In this document: positions 1 to 11,399 of the stretch, in pieces | How positions within the stretch are numbered: the stretch's first letter is position 1 | How the letters are laid out: each line of letters begins with the position of its first letter | From: Euborellia annulipes | Lineage: Eukaryota; Arthropoda; Insecta; Dermaptera; Anisolabididae | Direction: 5' to 3' | DNA length: 64,000 nucleotides | NCBI GenBank assembly: GCA_023213315.1 | Contig: JAKCPI010016660.1 | Location: forward strand, 1 to 64,000 | Notes under the pieces: model-generated | What the model saw: the letters and a program-made list of their open reading frames with translations, nothing else | Told to the model about the DNA's origin: nothing | Databases searched by the model: none | Position numbers and translations under genes: made by a program

Positions 1-115
1 AACAACTTTTCAGGCCTTTTCTGTCGTGGGATCTCCATGCCTACTATTTTTGATAGGTTGTGAAAATTCGAAAAATTTTGTTTTTCCTATTAATCATTAA
101 CCGCCTGAAAAGTTG
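1..115. repeat. Small inverted repeat at window edge
   Basis: AACAACTTTTCAGGC at 1-15 is matched by GCCTGAAAAGTTGT at about 102-115. It may be the fold-back of an element that extends left of the window. Confidence 0.4.
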
Positions 116-238
116 TGGAATGAATAGTTGTTTGTTAGCAAAAAATTTTCAAACCGTTCGATTTGGGATGGAATGCCCCATATATAAGCTTATGTATATA
201 GATTTTTTCGGGCTAAGTCGTGTTGTTTGTTAAGATTT

Positions 239-281
239 ACTCAACGTTTCAGCTCTCCTTTCGGAGACATTTTCAAGAGTG
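239..281 (-). ncRNA. Hammerhead ribozyme motif, U3/A8 variant (left arm of pair)
   Basis: On the minus strand: stem I ACUC, core UUGAAAA, one U, stem II (GUCUC/GAGCU, one mismatch), GAAAC-GUU, then GAGU closing stem I. It is the inverted partner of the motif at 862-903 and its flanks match that copy for about 100 bases. Compared with the canonical CUGANGA, C3 is U and G8 is A, so the 3-8 pair could be kept as U-A. The base before the scissile bond is U. Confidence 0.5.
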
Positions 282-445
282 AGATTAGGAAGTAATGGTG
301 GAGGTGATTTGTTTCCTGGATCGTAGTCTTAATGGTTCCCAGATCTCTTTAGAGGATGTCTCAGAGGTGTGGGTTTGTCTATGAGATCTAGAGGAAGGTT
401 GGTTATCTGTATATATATATATAATTATATATCAATAGTACAGCC

Positions 446-853
446 ATGACCTCAATATATATATATATTTTCGCACATATATATATTCTCTCGGCCTGGG
501 GAGTAGGCAGGTTGAGACCTCGGGAACCAAGAGCTAACACCCCGACTTGGGGAGTAGGCAGATTGAGGCCCCAAAGTCAACCCAAACCAAACACAAACCC
601 GATTACACAGAACCAACCACAGTCCATTCTTCAGAGACAAACCCAGACCTCTGAGGCATCCACCAATACACCGACTTGGGGAGTAGGCAGATTGAGGCCC
701 CATAGTCAACCTAAACCGAACACAATTACACACAACAAACCTTCCTCCAGCTCTCAGAGACCAATCCACGCCTCTGAGTCATCCACCAAATTGACCTGGG
801 GACCAGGAAGACTGCGACCCTGTAAACAGTCCCCCTCCACCATTACATCCTAA
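446..853 (+). CDS. Repetitive ORF between inverted hammerhead motifs (unrecognised)
   Basis: An open frame of 135 codons from ATG. The unit WGVGRLRP recurs four times (the last as WGPGRLRP), separated by Pro/Lys/Asn/Gln-rich spacers of 10-43 residues. The DNA repeat is a degenerate tandem unit starting ACTTGGGGAGTAGGCAG. The stop codon lies 12 bases before the stem of the hammerhead motif at 862-903. The last coding bases (CCTCCACCATTAC) also occur, inverted, beside the partner motif at 239-281. This suggests the frame is the 3' end of the retroelement ORF that normally precedes the ribozyme. The first 25 codons look like AT-repeat read-through, so the true start is uncertain. I do not recognise a known domain, and it could be noncoding repeat. 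Confidence 0.35.
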   Translation: MTSIYIYIFAHIYILSAWGVGRLRPREPRANTPTWGVGRLRPQSQPKPNTNPITQNQPQSILQRQTQTSEASTNTPTWGVGRLRPHSQPKPNTITHNKPSSSSQRPIHASESSTKLTWGPGRLRPCKQSPSTITS

Positions 854-861
854 CTTCCTTC

Positions 862-903
862 TCTCTTGAAAATGGCTCCAAAAAGAGAGCCGAAACGTCG
901 AGT
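862..903 (+). ncRNA. Hammerhead ribozyme motif, U3/A8 variant (right arm of pair)
   Basis: Stem I UCUC with GAGU (3 bp), core UUGAAAA at 866-872, one U, stem II GGCUC/GAGCC (5 perfect bp), GAAACGUC at 892-899. The cleavage site after GUC is intact. Only the C3 and G8 positions depart from the consensus, in the pairing-compatible U/A combination. Confidence 0.55.
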
Positions 904-949
904 AAATCTCAGCACCCCACGCGACTTAACCCGAGAAAACTTATCTTTG

Positions 950-1900
950 CATATATATACAGTATATATATATATATATCAACAAGTGATATGCAGATGC
1001 AGAAGCCTAAAATATATAATGACATATAATTCTTATTTATCTATTTCAGATTACTTATTATATTCGGACAATTTTTTATTTTTAGAATTTATTTTTTGTT
1101 TTAAACCCGGCTCCTTACTTCTTTATATAGTATTATATTTTTACAGTATTTATTAATCTTTTTTTGTCTACTCGGCGCTTGTTACCACATTATTAAAATC
1201 GTACTTATCCCCTGCCTAAGTACACTCATTAATCGCCTCCAGGTTTCTATTGGACTGGTGCTATTCATAAAGTAACATTTCATCTTTTACATACATGTTC
1301 ATTGCATTTTAATATTTATATTTGAAATTATCACAATCAATATATTAATTTTTTCAAATAATCTTATATTGTTTTCATTACTTTAATCTCGTTAAATTTG
1401 AAACATATACATCTCATTTCGAACAAAATAATAATATTAATTCTCAACAAGATCAAGCAGTAAAGGCTCTCCTTTAGTTATCACTCACATGTTAATTAGA
1501 CACAGTCATATAGATAACACTCAAAATATTTATGTACGGTATGTTTAACGTGGACATTTTGTAAAATAAACTAGAATACCTGTTCGAAAAGACATTGTAT
1601 AAAATGTCCTTAACAAGATTCGGTCATTATACAAAATGCCCAGAGGATTGTGTAATTATTGAATCACTCTTGCGATCGTGTAAAAAAGTCTACTTGTTAG
1701 ATATTTTGGCTGTTTCTCGATTAGGTGAGTCCCTGATGCCAAAAAAGATTTAAAAAAAAATTATCTCTATTTTTTTTAAATTTTGTGTTGAAATAAGTGC
1801 TGATAATTCTCTGATAAATTTTTTACTGGTTATTAATAATTAAAAGAGAAAGAATGAAAGTAGATTCACTAATGACTATGAATTTAGGACATCAACCTTT
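950..1900. other. AT-rich stretch without recognised gene
   Basis: Low-GC sequence with short AT microsatellites. No convincing splice-bounded coding segment or repeat was identified. Confidence 0.6.
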
Positions 1901-2125
1901 TATCAGTTGCGGATAAATGCAGCTGTGCAGTGCTCGATTGATCAGCCGAGTCGCCGTCTCACCAGAGAATTGACCCGGATAGGGTCAGCGTAGACTCAGA
2001 GCTAAGCTTGCCCTTTTGCCGGCGTCATCCTGAGAGCTTGAGGCGATGCTAGCAGTGAAACCGATTCCAACGGGACCAGAAACGGTCCCATCTCAGATTG
2101 AGTGAACTGAGTGCAAGTCTGGACC
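1900..2125. other. GC-richer island, identity unknown
   Basis: A patch of near-balanced composition within AT-rich DNA, containing GCCGGCGTCATCC and other CpG-bearing words. A short minus-strand frame overlaps it but runs into low-complexity sequence. It could be a relic of a mobile element or an exon of an unseen gene. I cannot decide. Confidence 0.3.
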
Positions 2126-2639
2126 ATGATCATCATTCTCATTATTATTATCAACGAGATGATCCCAATGAACAATCTAAAAAAAAAAAAACACTTAATT
2201 TTAAAAAATTCTAAAAAACAAAATATTGCTGATAGACAGCGAAGAGGCTCTAAAGAGCATTGCACATTGGTCATTAAAGATAAAATAATAATATTAATAA
2301 TAGTAAATTTTTTTAAATATATGAAATTTCTTTAGGGAATCAAAAGAAAGCTTTCATCTTCTTTCTCCCAAAAATTGAACTCCGAAGCCAAAGTTTTAAA
2401 ATTGTCACTGTCAGCACCGTAGGCAAGGGACGTTTCGGATCCGGGAAATCCCCACTCCCAAATGAATAAATTTTAAATAGAAAATATTTTTTAATGTTTC
2501 TAACAGTATATATAATAATATTGATAACCCCATGTTTCCCTATATATTTCTCTTTATTTAAAATTTTTTGGCAATTCGAGTGGGAAGTTTCGACCCTCGG
2601 GCCCTGGCCAGTAGGTCATAAGTGGTTAAAACCGTCCAA

Positions 2640-2745
2640 AATTAGTTTTAACCACAATATACACGTTTTGAGGTCCTCTGAATCAAAAAAAGCGGCTTTC
2701 GCAACATGGTCTATTTGTGTGTCCTTATGTCTGTCTGTGGGTGTT
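2640..2745 (+). repeat. Repeat B fragment fused to SINE-A
   Basis: TACACGTTTTGAGGTCC through the GTCTGTCTG-type tract matches the 5' portion of repeat B, and it then passes directly into a SINE-A copy. Confidence 0.6.
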
Positions 2746-2747
2746 CA

Positions 2748-2858
2748 ATTTAGGTATCCAAATTGCTTTAAAAAAATCATCGGACTGCTTGGGGTCCGAA
2801 CCCACGACGTTTGGTATAGGAGGTAGGCACGCTACCTACAACACCAAGCCCGGGGGCA
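2748..2858 (-). repeat. SINE-A copy (tRNA-derived)
   Basis: On the minus strand it has the tRNA-like head with a box A-like TTGGTGTTGTAGG, a box B-like GGTTCGGACCCC, and the downstream CCGATGATTT tail shared with the other SINE-A copies. Confidence 0.65.
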
Positions 2859-3436
2859 TAAATTTTATATCTTGAATTCAAATGTACCGGACACTAAATA
2901 TATGTCGTCACGAAAAATCTGATGTGATAAGCACAGAACACAACTTTCTCTTACTGAAAGTAAGTGTGTGATTTTTCACCCACTTTTTCTTGCGCCCTTA
3001 TAAACAAGAATAAGAGAAATGGTTGCCTAGCTCTCTGCTTGATTATAAATAACATTTCAAGGGTTCTTATGAGCATCCCGACACAAAAAATCTAGAGTGA
3101 CACTGAAAACAACTTTCAATTAGCGAATATAAGACAAAGTTGTGTGTTGTGGGCCCAGTCACTCCAGATTTTTTGTATCTAGATTGTTTATTTGTCTCAA
3201 ACTAATTATTTAAAGAAAAAAATGCTTTTTATAAAAAAGTTCCAACTTTGAGAGAGAATAATCATTAAAGTTTTTCTAAATTAAAGCTTTTATAAATTTG
3301 TGAGATGTAATCAAGCTTTGAGAGTGATGTTAATTTGAGTCTATAAGAGTTATAATAAATGAAGTGTAAAGTTCTTTTCAAATTGATTTGGAAATATAAA
3401 CATTTAATTAAAAAATTAAAAACTATATATGTATAT

Positions 3437-3700
3437 AGTGAGGATCAATATTCAATCAACCATCATTTGTTTACCCATGTGATTATTCCATTGTTTTTAA
3501 TTAAAGAAGAGTTTGGAATTGTCTTCAACGTTTGAACCACAAAAGTTTCCATATTTTTTTTTAAACATTGAAAATCATTTAATAAAACGCAAGGTGCTTT
3601 AGTATTATCCTGTTGATTGTAAAAAGAACACAACTTAGATTTGACTCCTTTAACAGCAAACGCCATAGAACAGAGATGGGGTTCGAGCACTTAAGGGACT
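3437..3700. repeat. Decayed copy of the TA/CAGT-type MITE
   Basis: AGTGAGGATCAATATTCAA followed by GTGATTATTCCATTGTTTTTA and the CGTTTGAACCAC segment align with the elements at 7348-7560 and 8812-9025, but many positions differ. Confidence 0.45.
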
Positions 3701-4336
3701 AACACTTTTCTTCTTTGTAATTCTCTGCCAAAATCTTTCCGTTTAAAGTCTGTCCTTTTAAAGTGGTCGGTCTTCTTTAAAACAAAAAAAAAAAAAAAAC
3801 TTGAAGAAGTTTCTAGGGCAATTTTAGATTTCCACAGACAGGCCAGGAATTATGGACCTAGATAAAAAAAATTGTATAAAGTTTTAAAAGGATATTTTAT
3901 TTATATTTTAATTAAGTTTAGGACTCTAACTCATTCTATACATCACCGTAAAGGATAAAAGCAATTATGAATAAATATGTTGAAATTTTCTCATTCAAAG
4001 AAGTTAATAATTTTTAATAATAAATAATCTGATTATAAGACACCCACCAGACACCCACTCTCTTTAATCAAATTGGTGGAAGCGTTTTTTTATCAGTAAT
4101 ATATTCCTGGAGAAAAATGAAACAAACCTAAAAAAAAAAAAAATTTGATGTAACTGGTCGAACAGCACACAATTTTCTCTTATCTTCGGTAATCGAAAGT
4201 TGTGTTTAATAGTGACAGATAACATCTCTGAGCTTGATCACAGGAGCCATATAATTTTGTATGAAGCAAATAAATTTTATTATTGACCGAGTCCTGGTTT
4301 GATCACATGTGCACTTGCATTAAGTGTATAATTCCC

Positions 4337-4381
4337 AATAACTGAAAATGGCCAAATAAATTCAGACCGAAACGTCTTATT
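4337..4381 (+). ncRNA. Hammerhead-like motif, core damaged (G8 to A)
   Basis: Stem I AAUAA/UUAUU (5 bp), core CUGAAAA, weak stem II, GAAACGUC intact. Position 8 is A while position 3 stays C, which would break the 3-8 pair, so it is probably inactive. Confidence 0.45.
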
Positions 4382-4561
4382 CTGGAAGTTTTACTAACCT
4401 AGATAATCCCAATTTGACTGATATCTCCAATTCTCCATTATAATTATGATTTATTTTAATTATAGGATAAAGTTTCGCCCCTGATTTCCAAAAAAACGAA
4501 GGGAACACCGAATCCAGCCCTCCTCGTTTAGTAAATCCATCACTAATCGAAGGCTAAATAG

Positions 4562-4800
4562 TGTTAATTGATTAAAGGAATCAGGATGTCACAGCCACTC
4601 TTGTTGAAGGGAGTGTATATATATAAATTAAAACATTTCAGGCCCTGATGATGGTCCCTTGAGGATTGAAACCTTCATGTACATAGGCACTCTGAAAATA
4701 AAAATTGATTAAATTAAAATAATGTTTTAATTTATATATATATATACACTCGCCTTCATCGAGAGTGGCTGTGACATCCTGATTCCTTCAATCAATTAAT
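4562..4800. mobile_element. Inverted-repeat element with hammerhead relic
   Basis: About 75-bp inverted ends: AATTGATTAAAGGAATCAGG near 4566 and its complement ending near 4798, both containing CACAGCCACTC. Inside, 4645-4651 is an intact CUGAUGA followed by a wobble-rich stem II and GAAAC, but a base is inserted before UUC, so the ribozyme is decayed. Confidence 0.6.
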
Positions 4801-5715
4801 AATATGTCTACACAGCAAGAATCCTCAGATGGGCTAAATAGTGTATAATTTAATTAAGTATAAATGTTTTTTTATAAACTAATAGAAATCAAGAAGCGAA
4901 TAAAAGATCCTTTGATCATGAAACAAGATTCTCTTGTCTCTGATCCAAGGAGAAGGAACTCTTTCTATACATAATAAATTATTATGAAAATTTACAAAGA
5001 AATGAAAAAGAGATTCCAAATAAAAGTGTAAAAATTTCAAAAAAGGAAAAAAAAAATCAGGAAATAATTTAAAGACAAAAGTATCTAAAAAGAGAGAAGA
5101 AGATGAGTTTGATGAAAACATGAAATAAAGGGGATTCATTCAAGTTAGATCAAGCGAAAATAACTTAATTAGATGAAGAATTTAAAGAATTAAGGAAGAA
5201 AGAATTAAATCCAAAAAAATAAAGTTGATAAAAAAAAAAAGATGAAAATATAGTCTAGATAAAAAACAGATAATTTGATTAAAGGAAATAACATCAAAGT
5301 GGGTTTAGGTCCTTACCTTATCCTTATAAAAAGAGGTATTTATATTTGAAAGTGATTAAATGTGAAAATAAAAAGAGAATGAGGTAAACCATATGTTTTG
5401 AAGACTTCGATAAAAAAAGATGAGGAAATCATAAAAAAAATGAGGATAATAGGAAACAAAACTAAGAATAAATTGTCTTGGAGACAAACAATAACAATAA
5501 AAGAAAGGAATTTTTTTTATTACGCTACAAATAAATCTATAAAAATTATTGTAAGTAGAAATGGGTAAGGTGGATAATTTTGTTATTATTAAAAAAATGT
5601 CCTCATTTTGTCTAAAAAATGTTTTCAAAAGAATATGATTAGAAAGAAATAATTTAGTAAAAGAAAAGAAATGACAAAAGGGATAAAAAGACGGAAACGG
5701 GAAACAGGGGTGTCA
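4800..5715. other. A-rich low-complexity stretch
   Basis: Purine-rich plus strand made of GAAAAAG-type words. The minus-strand open frames here are Phe/Leu/Ser low-complexity artefacts. No gene or repeat family recognised. Confidence 0.6.
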
Positions 5716-6817
5716 AATTTGTTTGATTGTGAGGGTTAAGAGGAAAAAAAAGGGGGACACGGATATCCCTGAGCCCCGAGGGGCCCGTGCCCTCTCAAAG
5801 ACAAATTTTTATTACATTTCTTTTTTAATCCCATTTATTTGGGATCTCGAAGCGTGTAGTCGCGTGTTGTCTCACGCTTGTAGTGGACGATCTTTAATTA
5901 ATTCACACACAATGGGATCTGTAATTTATAACGAAGTAGCTCGTGATCTTCTAGTAAATAGTTCAGTCCCTCGCCTATGGCACTACAAAAAATGAAAAAT
6001 CGTTCAATTGCAACGTTCACTCTGCCAACAAATCACAAATGCGGATTAAGGTAAAAAGCCGGATCCGTCGATTAAAACATTAAGTTAAATGAACTAGTGT
6101 AACTATATAAATACCTCTACTGTATAGGCCTACACATCATATTCTTTTTTGCTGAATCGTGATAATTATGATTTGTCAAAAATGGATCTCTAAGCCTAAT
6201 ATGATTTTTTCCATTATTATATATATATATAAATTTGACTATCTATGGAAATCTTAGCATATAGTAATATTTCTCTTCATCTTCAAGGAAAAATAGGTTA
6301 GTAATATCAAAGGCATTGTTTTATCAGTAACTGTAACTGTATTTTGTGTCACAGAAAGTTGTTTCTTTCAATATATCATAAAATTATCTTCTATTTATCT
6401 TATTATTCATGTTAACCACTTCGTGTGCATTTCACTATTCAAGAGATGTTTAACCGAATTCTATTTGCCTTGATATCTGATTTAACAATAAAAAATAGCC
6501 ATAAATTTATTTTCATACTTACAAAAAATGCTTTGTATTTTGATACGCTTGATAACTCGAAAACATTGTCGTAACAAGAGGGAGACAGAACGTTCGATAA
6601 TTCGAATTAGGCCACTTACGCTCTTTATAATTCGAATTTTTCCTAGCAATGTTTACCTCTTTTCAGTCCAGATTACAATTCTGAAGAATAAAGAAGAAAT
6701 TTTACAAAGCCATTTGCACGATTTGCAAGCGGGCCAGAGACGATGAATACCCTATTATTATTATGGTTATAAACCACATTTTTGTATTAAAAATTATTTA
6801 TTAAAGATATACATACT

Positions 6818-6860
6818 GTACGACGTTTCGACTGCTTATTTTGCAGCCGTTATCAAGTAC
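6818..6860 (-). ncRNA. Hammerhead ribozyme motif, U3/A8 variant with strong stems
   Basis: Minus strand: stem I GUAC/GUAC (4 bp), core UUGAUAA, one C, stem II GGCUGC/GCAGUC (6 bp including one wobble), GAAACGUC then GUAC. All conserved positions are canonical except C3 to U and G8 to A, which together keep a possible 3-8 pair. No inverted partner was found nearby. The good stem complementarity argues against simple decay. Confidence 0.55.
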
Positions 6861-7348
6861 TGTGCACTTGCTCAGACTCCTGTCAACTGATTTCTATTCT
6901 TGAGAATTCGTTAATCAAGTGACTCCGACAACGTAGAGCATAAAACATTCCTGTTGGAGGTGCTCTCCTCAAAACGAAAGCAAAAAACTTGGAGTCAAAA
7001 TTGGTTATAATAAAAACAATTCCACTTTTTTTCCTCTTGATAATTCAAACTCCTTGATTATTCAAAAACTCGATATTTCGAACTTTTCGTATAATCCCTT
7101 GGATTTCGAATTATCAAGAGTCGACTGATAAATTTGTTGATAATTGATAATGCCTACTACCAAAGGATAACAGAATCTTGCTTATTTATTTTTTGGAATC
7201 TAATTAGACGAATGCCTGCTCAACATTTGTGCTCATTCTAATTAACCTTTTGAATTTACCCTGTCATCAAGAAAGAAACGTAATAAGGCACACAAACAAA
7301 CAGTGAGGTGCAATTAACTAATTTATAGATACACTTGTACTGAATATA

Positions 7349-7560
7349 CAGTAAGGGACAATTAAGTCCCACTCAAGCGTTTTCTACTTGTGATTATTTC
7401 ATTGTTTTTATAAAAAAAAAATGAAAATCTTTATTGGAAATTTTCTAGGTTTGAACCATGAAAGTTTCCATTGAAAAATATATAATATTTTTTTAAAAAG
7501 AATGAAATAATCACAAGTAGAAAACGCTTGGGTGGGACTTAATATTGTCCCCTCTGTACA
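7349..7560. mobile_element. Palindromic MITE, TA/CAGT-type ends
   Basis: The two halves are nearly perfect inverted repeats about 65 bases long. The left end is TACAGTAAGGGACAATTAAG and the right end is its complement ending TTGTCCCCTCTGTA. TA next to CAGT is typical of Tc1/mariner-type nonautonomous elements. A second copy lies at 8812-9025. Confidence 0.75.
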
Positions 7561-8810
7561 CACAACAACCCTTAGTGGACAGGTTTTGTGAGTAAGGATG
7601 CGGAGGGAACTCGGTCATGGCGTTTTTATACAATAATATGTCAAGTGCTGGGTTACTCACTCGCCATGACCGTCATCTCCCAGCATCCGTACTCTACAGA
7701 CTTGCCGATTTTTTCCTATTTTCAAAACTCAAGAGACTATTAAAAGGACAGAGACTTAACTGAATAAATAAAAAAAAAATCGAACAAGAAACTAATCAAT
7801 ACAATATATAAAGAAAAATACTTAATTTCTATAATTCTACAATTCTTAAATTCAACCTATCTGAAATTAAAAGATGATTATCCTTGATTTAAGCAAGGCC
7901 AAGGTCTCCATCTGTGGCCAGAACTAGTTTATATTATAAATAATATTTATTCGTCACACTTAACAGATCATTCTTATTGAGTAATGATATTTAATTTACG
8001 ATTATATATATGACATAATTTTCATAGCATCATGATTATTCATGTTGAATTCTACTGCACATGGTAATGATAAGGCATATTTATATTAAAATATTATACA
8101 TTATATATAATGAATTATCTGAACACAATATGTCTTTGTTGTTGAAATTAACTTTTATATACTTATAATATATATATAATATAGCTAATACATAGCGTAT
8201 AATATATAATTATCGGATTAAAACCTGGCGCTAATTTTGTAACTAAATAATTACATTCCTTTAATTAGATCCATGGGAATAGAGGAAACCAGGGTGGGAT
8301 AAATTAATCATACAAATTTATTATTTGTTTTTGTGAAGAATGAGTAAAAAAGCGTTAAAATAACTACTAACCTAGATGAAAAAAAGAACTAATTAAAATA
8401 GGAATGCAATTAATAATTGATATGTTCTTATTAGAGTTTATTGTCAAACTAGAGTCGATACCCATTAATATCATTACTTTTTAACACCCATTTGTTGATT
8501 TAAAATTTTAACGTCTGTTTTTAGACAATTGATCTGAAATAGGAGAATTTGATAACATGTTGGATGTGTCTGTGGATGTTTGTTTGTTTTTGGGGAGTCG
8601 GAGTGGAAGTTCGATGTTGGATGGAGAAAAATATGTGGATTATGTGCCTAACATGGTATATGGAAAACTCAGAACAATGAGAAATGATGAATTATAAATT
8701 GTAATGTTGATGTACAGTATGTTAAATTCTCGGGTCAAAAAGGATTGCTGTTCTTAGAGCATTATCCAATAAATTATTATTATCTAATCTAATACTATTA
8801 AACGAGCAAT
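7560..8810. other. AT-rich stretch without recognised gene
   Basis: A short inverted pair surrounds CGCCATGACC near 7620-7670 (GGTCATGGCG and CGCCATGACC). Apart from that I see only AT-rich filler. Confidence 0.5.
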
Positions 8811-8811
8811 G

Positions 8812-9025
8812 TACAATGAGGGTCAATATTAAGTCCCACCCATGCGGCTTCTACTTGTGATTATTTCATTGTTTTTATAAAAGAAAATGAAAATCTTTAT
8901 TGGAAATATTCTACGTTTGAACCATGAAAGTTTCTATTAAAAAATATATAATATTTTTTTAAAAACAATGAAATAATTACAAGTAGAAAACGCTTGGGTG
9001 GGACTTAATATTGTCCTTCACTGTA
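8812..9025. mobile_element. Second copy of the TA/CAGT-type MITE
   Basis: TACAATGAGGGTCAATATTA at the left and its complement ending TTGTCCTTCACTGTAC at the right. The interior GAAAATCTTTATTGGAAAT is shared with the copy at 7349-7560. Confidence 0.75.
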
Positions 9026-9119
9026 CGTTTATTTCTTTGTTTGTCAGCACATCAGTTCTCGAAAACGGCTCTAACCATTTTTTTTTTAATTTTAAATATA
9101 TAGGCCAACCATTTCCAGC

Positions 9120-9745
9120 AACTATATGAAATTGCGCTAGGTCTCATCTTTGGGAAAATTTGGGTAGGGGCCTACTAGTACTTTACTGATGTACTTTTTT
9201 AGTTTTTCATTTTTCTCGGTATTCCCTCTACCGATTTCTTTCAAATCTTAAATATTTACTATTCGCGGTATATAAAACAAATTAAGGAAGGTCACTTATT
9301 TGGGAACTCTTGAGTACTAGTACTTTACTGATGTACTTTTTTAGTTTTTTTCCATTTTTCTTGGTATTCCCTCTACCGATTTCTTTCAAATCTTAAATAT
9401 TTACTATTCGCGGTATAGAAAACAAATTAAGCATGGTCACTTATTTGGGAACTCTTGAGTACTAGTACTTTACTGATGTACTTTTTTAGTTTTTTTCCAT
9501 TTTTCTCGGTATTCCCTCTACCGATTTCTTTCAAATTTTAAATATTTACTATTCGTGGTATATAAAACAAATTAAGGAAGGTCACTTATTTGGGAACTCT
9601 TGAGTACTAGTACTTTACTGAGGTACTTTTTTAGTTTTTTTCCATTTTTCTCTTAATTCGCTTTAACGATTTCTTTAAAATTTTAAATATTTCCTATTTA
9701 CGGTATATGAAACAAAGTACGATTGATCTCGTCTTTAGGAAAACT
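9120..9745. repeat. Tandem array, about four copies of a 145-bp unit
   Basis: TACTTTACTGATGTACTTTT recurs starting at 9179, 9321, 9466 and 9611 (spacings 142, 145, 145). Each is followed by a CCGATTTCTTTCAAAT segment and GGGAACTCTTGAGTACTAG. The unit is related to an internal part of repeat B (GTACTAGTACTTTACTGATG), so the array probably arose by tandem expansion inside a repeat B copy. Confidence 0.8.
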
Positions 9746-10110
9746 CGAGTACTAGTAGGTAATGATGAACATGTTGATTGTTAATGGGCATGATTTTATT
9801 TATTTATTTTTTTTTTCTTTTTTCCTTTTGTTTTTGTATTTGTTATTGTATTTAAATTTGTATTGTGTTTGTTGGACCTAGCCACCGAGGACTGGTGCCT
9901 CTAAGCGGGTCGTAATAAATTTATTTATTTATTTATTTATTTATTTAGGTACTTTACTGATGTACTATTTTTATTTATTTATTCATTTAAAATATTAAAA
10001 ATGTATTACGTATTTATTTTATTTGAAAAAAAAAAAAAAATTATCTTTCTCTTTTTTATTATTTTCATTGTTGAAATTAAAAATAGATCCAACAATCAAA
10101 CAAGTTTCTT
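9745..10110. other. Low-complexity AT stretch with ATTT microsatellite
   Basis: Contains ATTT tetranucleotide repeats around 9920-9947 and T-rich runs, then leads into the island at 10115. No gene recognised. Confidence 0.6.
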
Positions 10111-10114
10111 TCAA

Positions 10115-10475
10115 TTACACATACACTTGCACTTCGGGAGAGTTCGGCTTTGTTCGGTTGTGAGACGAAGACGACGACGACGGCGGCGGCGGCAGCGCTG
10201 CCGTCGCCGCCTCAGTAAGCCTGAAGCTTTCGTTACATATATTTGTTCTTATCTCATCAAATAATGCTTCCTTCCTCAACAATCCACGATACCGACACAT
10301 CGCCTGATTATATTCATAGTGTTCCCTGCCTGCTCCTTTCTTTTCATCCTCGATATCACAAGGTAAACCCACGTTTTGATTAATTAAACAGAAATAACAA
10401 AAAGGGAAACATTCTGATTTTTGGTTGATCCAAGAGTAGTTTTCCCTCGCTTGGCTTGGGACAGTCCGAGACAAA
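10115..10475. other. CpG-richer island with possible exon (either strand)
   Basis: A marked rise in CpG, including CGACGACGACGGCGGCGG and the palindromic core GGCAGCGCTGCC. On the plus strand an ATG at 10263 opens 33 codons that end exactly at CACAAG|GTAAAC (a good donor, phase 0 at 10361), as a first coding exon would. On the minus strand a 119-codon frame with a more protein-like composition and a Pro/Ser tail covers the same bases. I cannot tell which, if either, is used. A promoter/5' exon island is the simplest idea. Confidence 0.3.
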
Positions 10476-10479
10476 AAGA

Positions 10480-11395
10480 AGTGAACTCATCTTTAATTTT
10501 TTTTTAAATCTGATTTGTATTGTGAATTATTTTTATGAAATATAGTATAAATATAGAATCAATTCTTTCTTTTTTTTTTCTTAATTTATAAAATCGTTAC
10601 TTTGATTTTAATCTGCCTAATTTGATTGATTTCAATTCAATCCAATATGATGAAAATAAATTTGTCTATTTCATCTTCGCATAAATTTTAATGTGATTTT
10701 AGGCTTATAGTTAGTATTCATTCAGTTTATTTATAGTATAAACGTTCTCCGCATTTGTAGTCTTGTCAAAGAATTCTTCGTTTGAATAGACAATGCAAGG
10801 TCAATAGTCTTGGACAGAGTTTAACATTATTATATTATTTGTGTATTTTTTGCTTTTGCTTTGTTAAACGATTACTCTCTTCCGCGACAAGTTGCCAATT
10901 GATAAAGGTTGTTTATCTCATTTTGAGTCAATTGCTTGTGACACAAAAGAAAGAAAGATGCATTTTCCTTTTTCGGGGTCAAATTTATACGATGAGTCAG
11001 TCTGGCTTCACGTAGTTTGGGGTCATTAGTCCACTCTACACCTACGAGTCAAAGGTCATTCCGCTTCATACCATTCCTAGCCAAATGACCACTCTCTTAA
11101 AAGTCTTGCTTAACCAATTCAGTTCATATCAACTTTTTATTATCTCTCTGCAAATAAGTTGAATTTTCATGTTACACTACATAAATTACACAGGTCTACA
11201 GAAACAAACTTTTTTGGGGTATTGAAATTAAGAGCTGAAGTTTTTTTTTTATTTACATGTAGACCCCCCCCCCTAAAACGATTTAAAGAATTATAGAATA
11301 TTGTACATATATGTTTTTTGAATTCAGGGATGGTAAAAATCGTTTTAGGGGTATCTAAATTAAAAAAAAACTGAAAAATTTGATTTTTCTAAACT
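10480..11395. other. AT-rich stretch without recognised gene
   Basis: No repeat ends or exon-like segments recognised. A poly-C tract lies near 11262. Confidence 0.5.
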
Positions 11396-11399
11396 TTTA

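Noticed and set aside
4879..5628. Minus-strand Phe/Leu-rich frames
   Set aside because: They lie in A-rich low-complexity DNA and have no start context, domain or splice signals.
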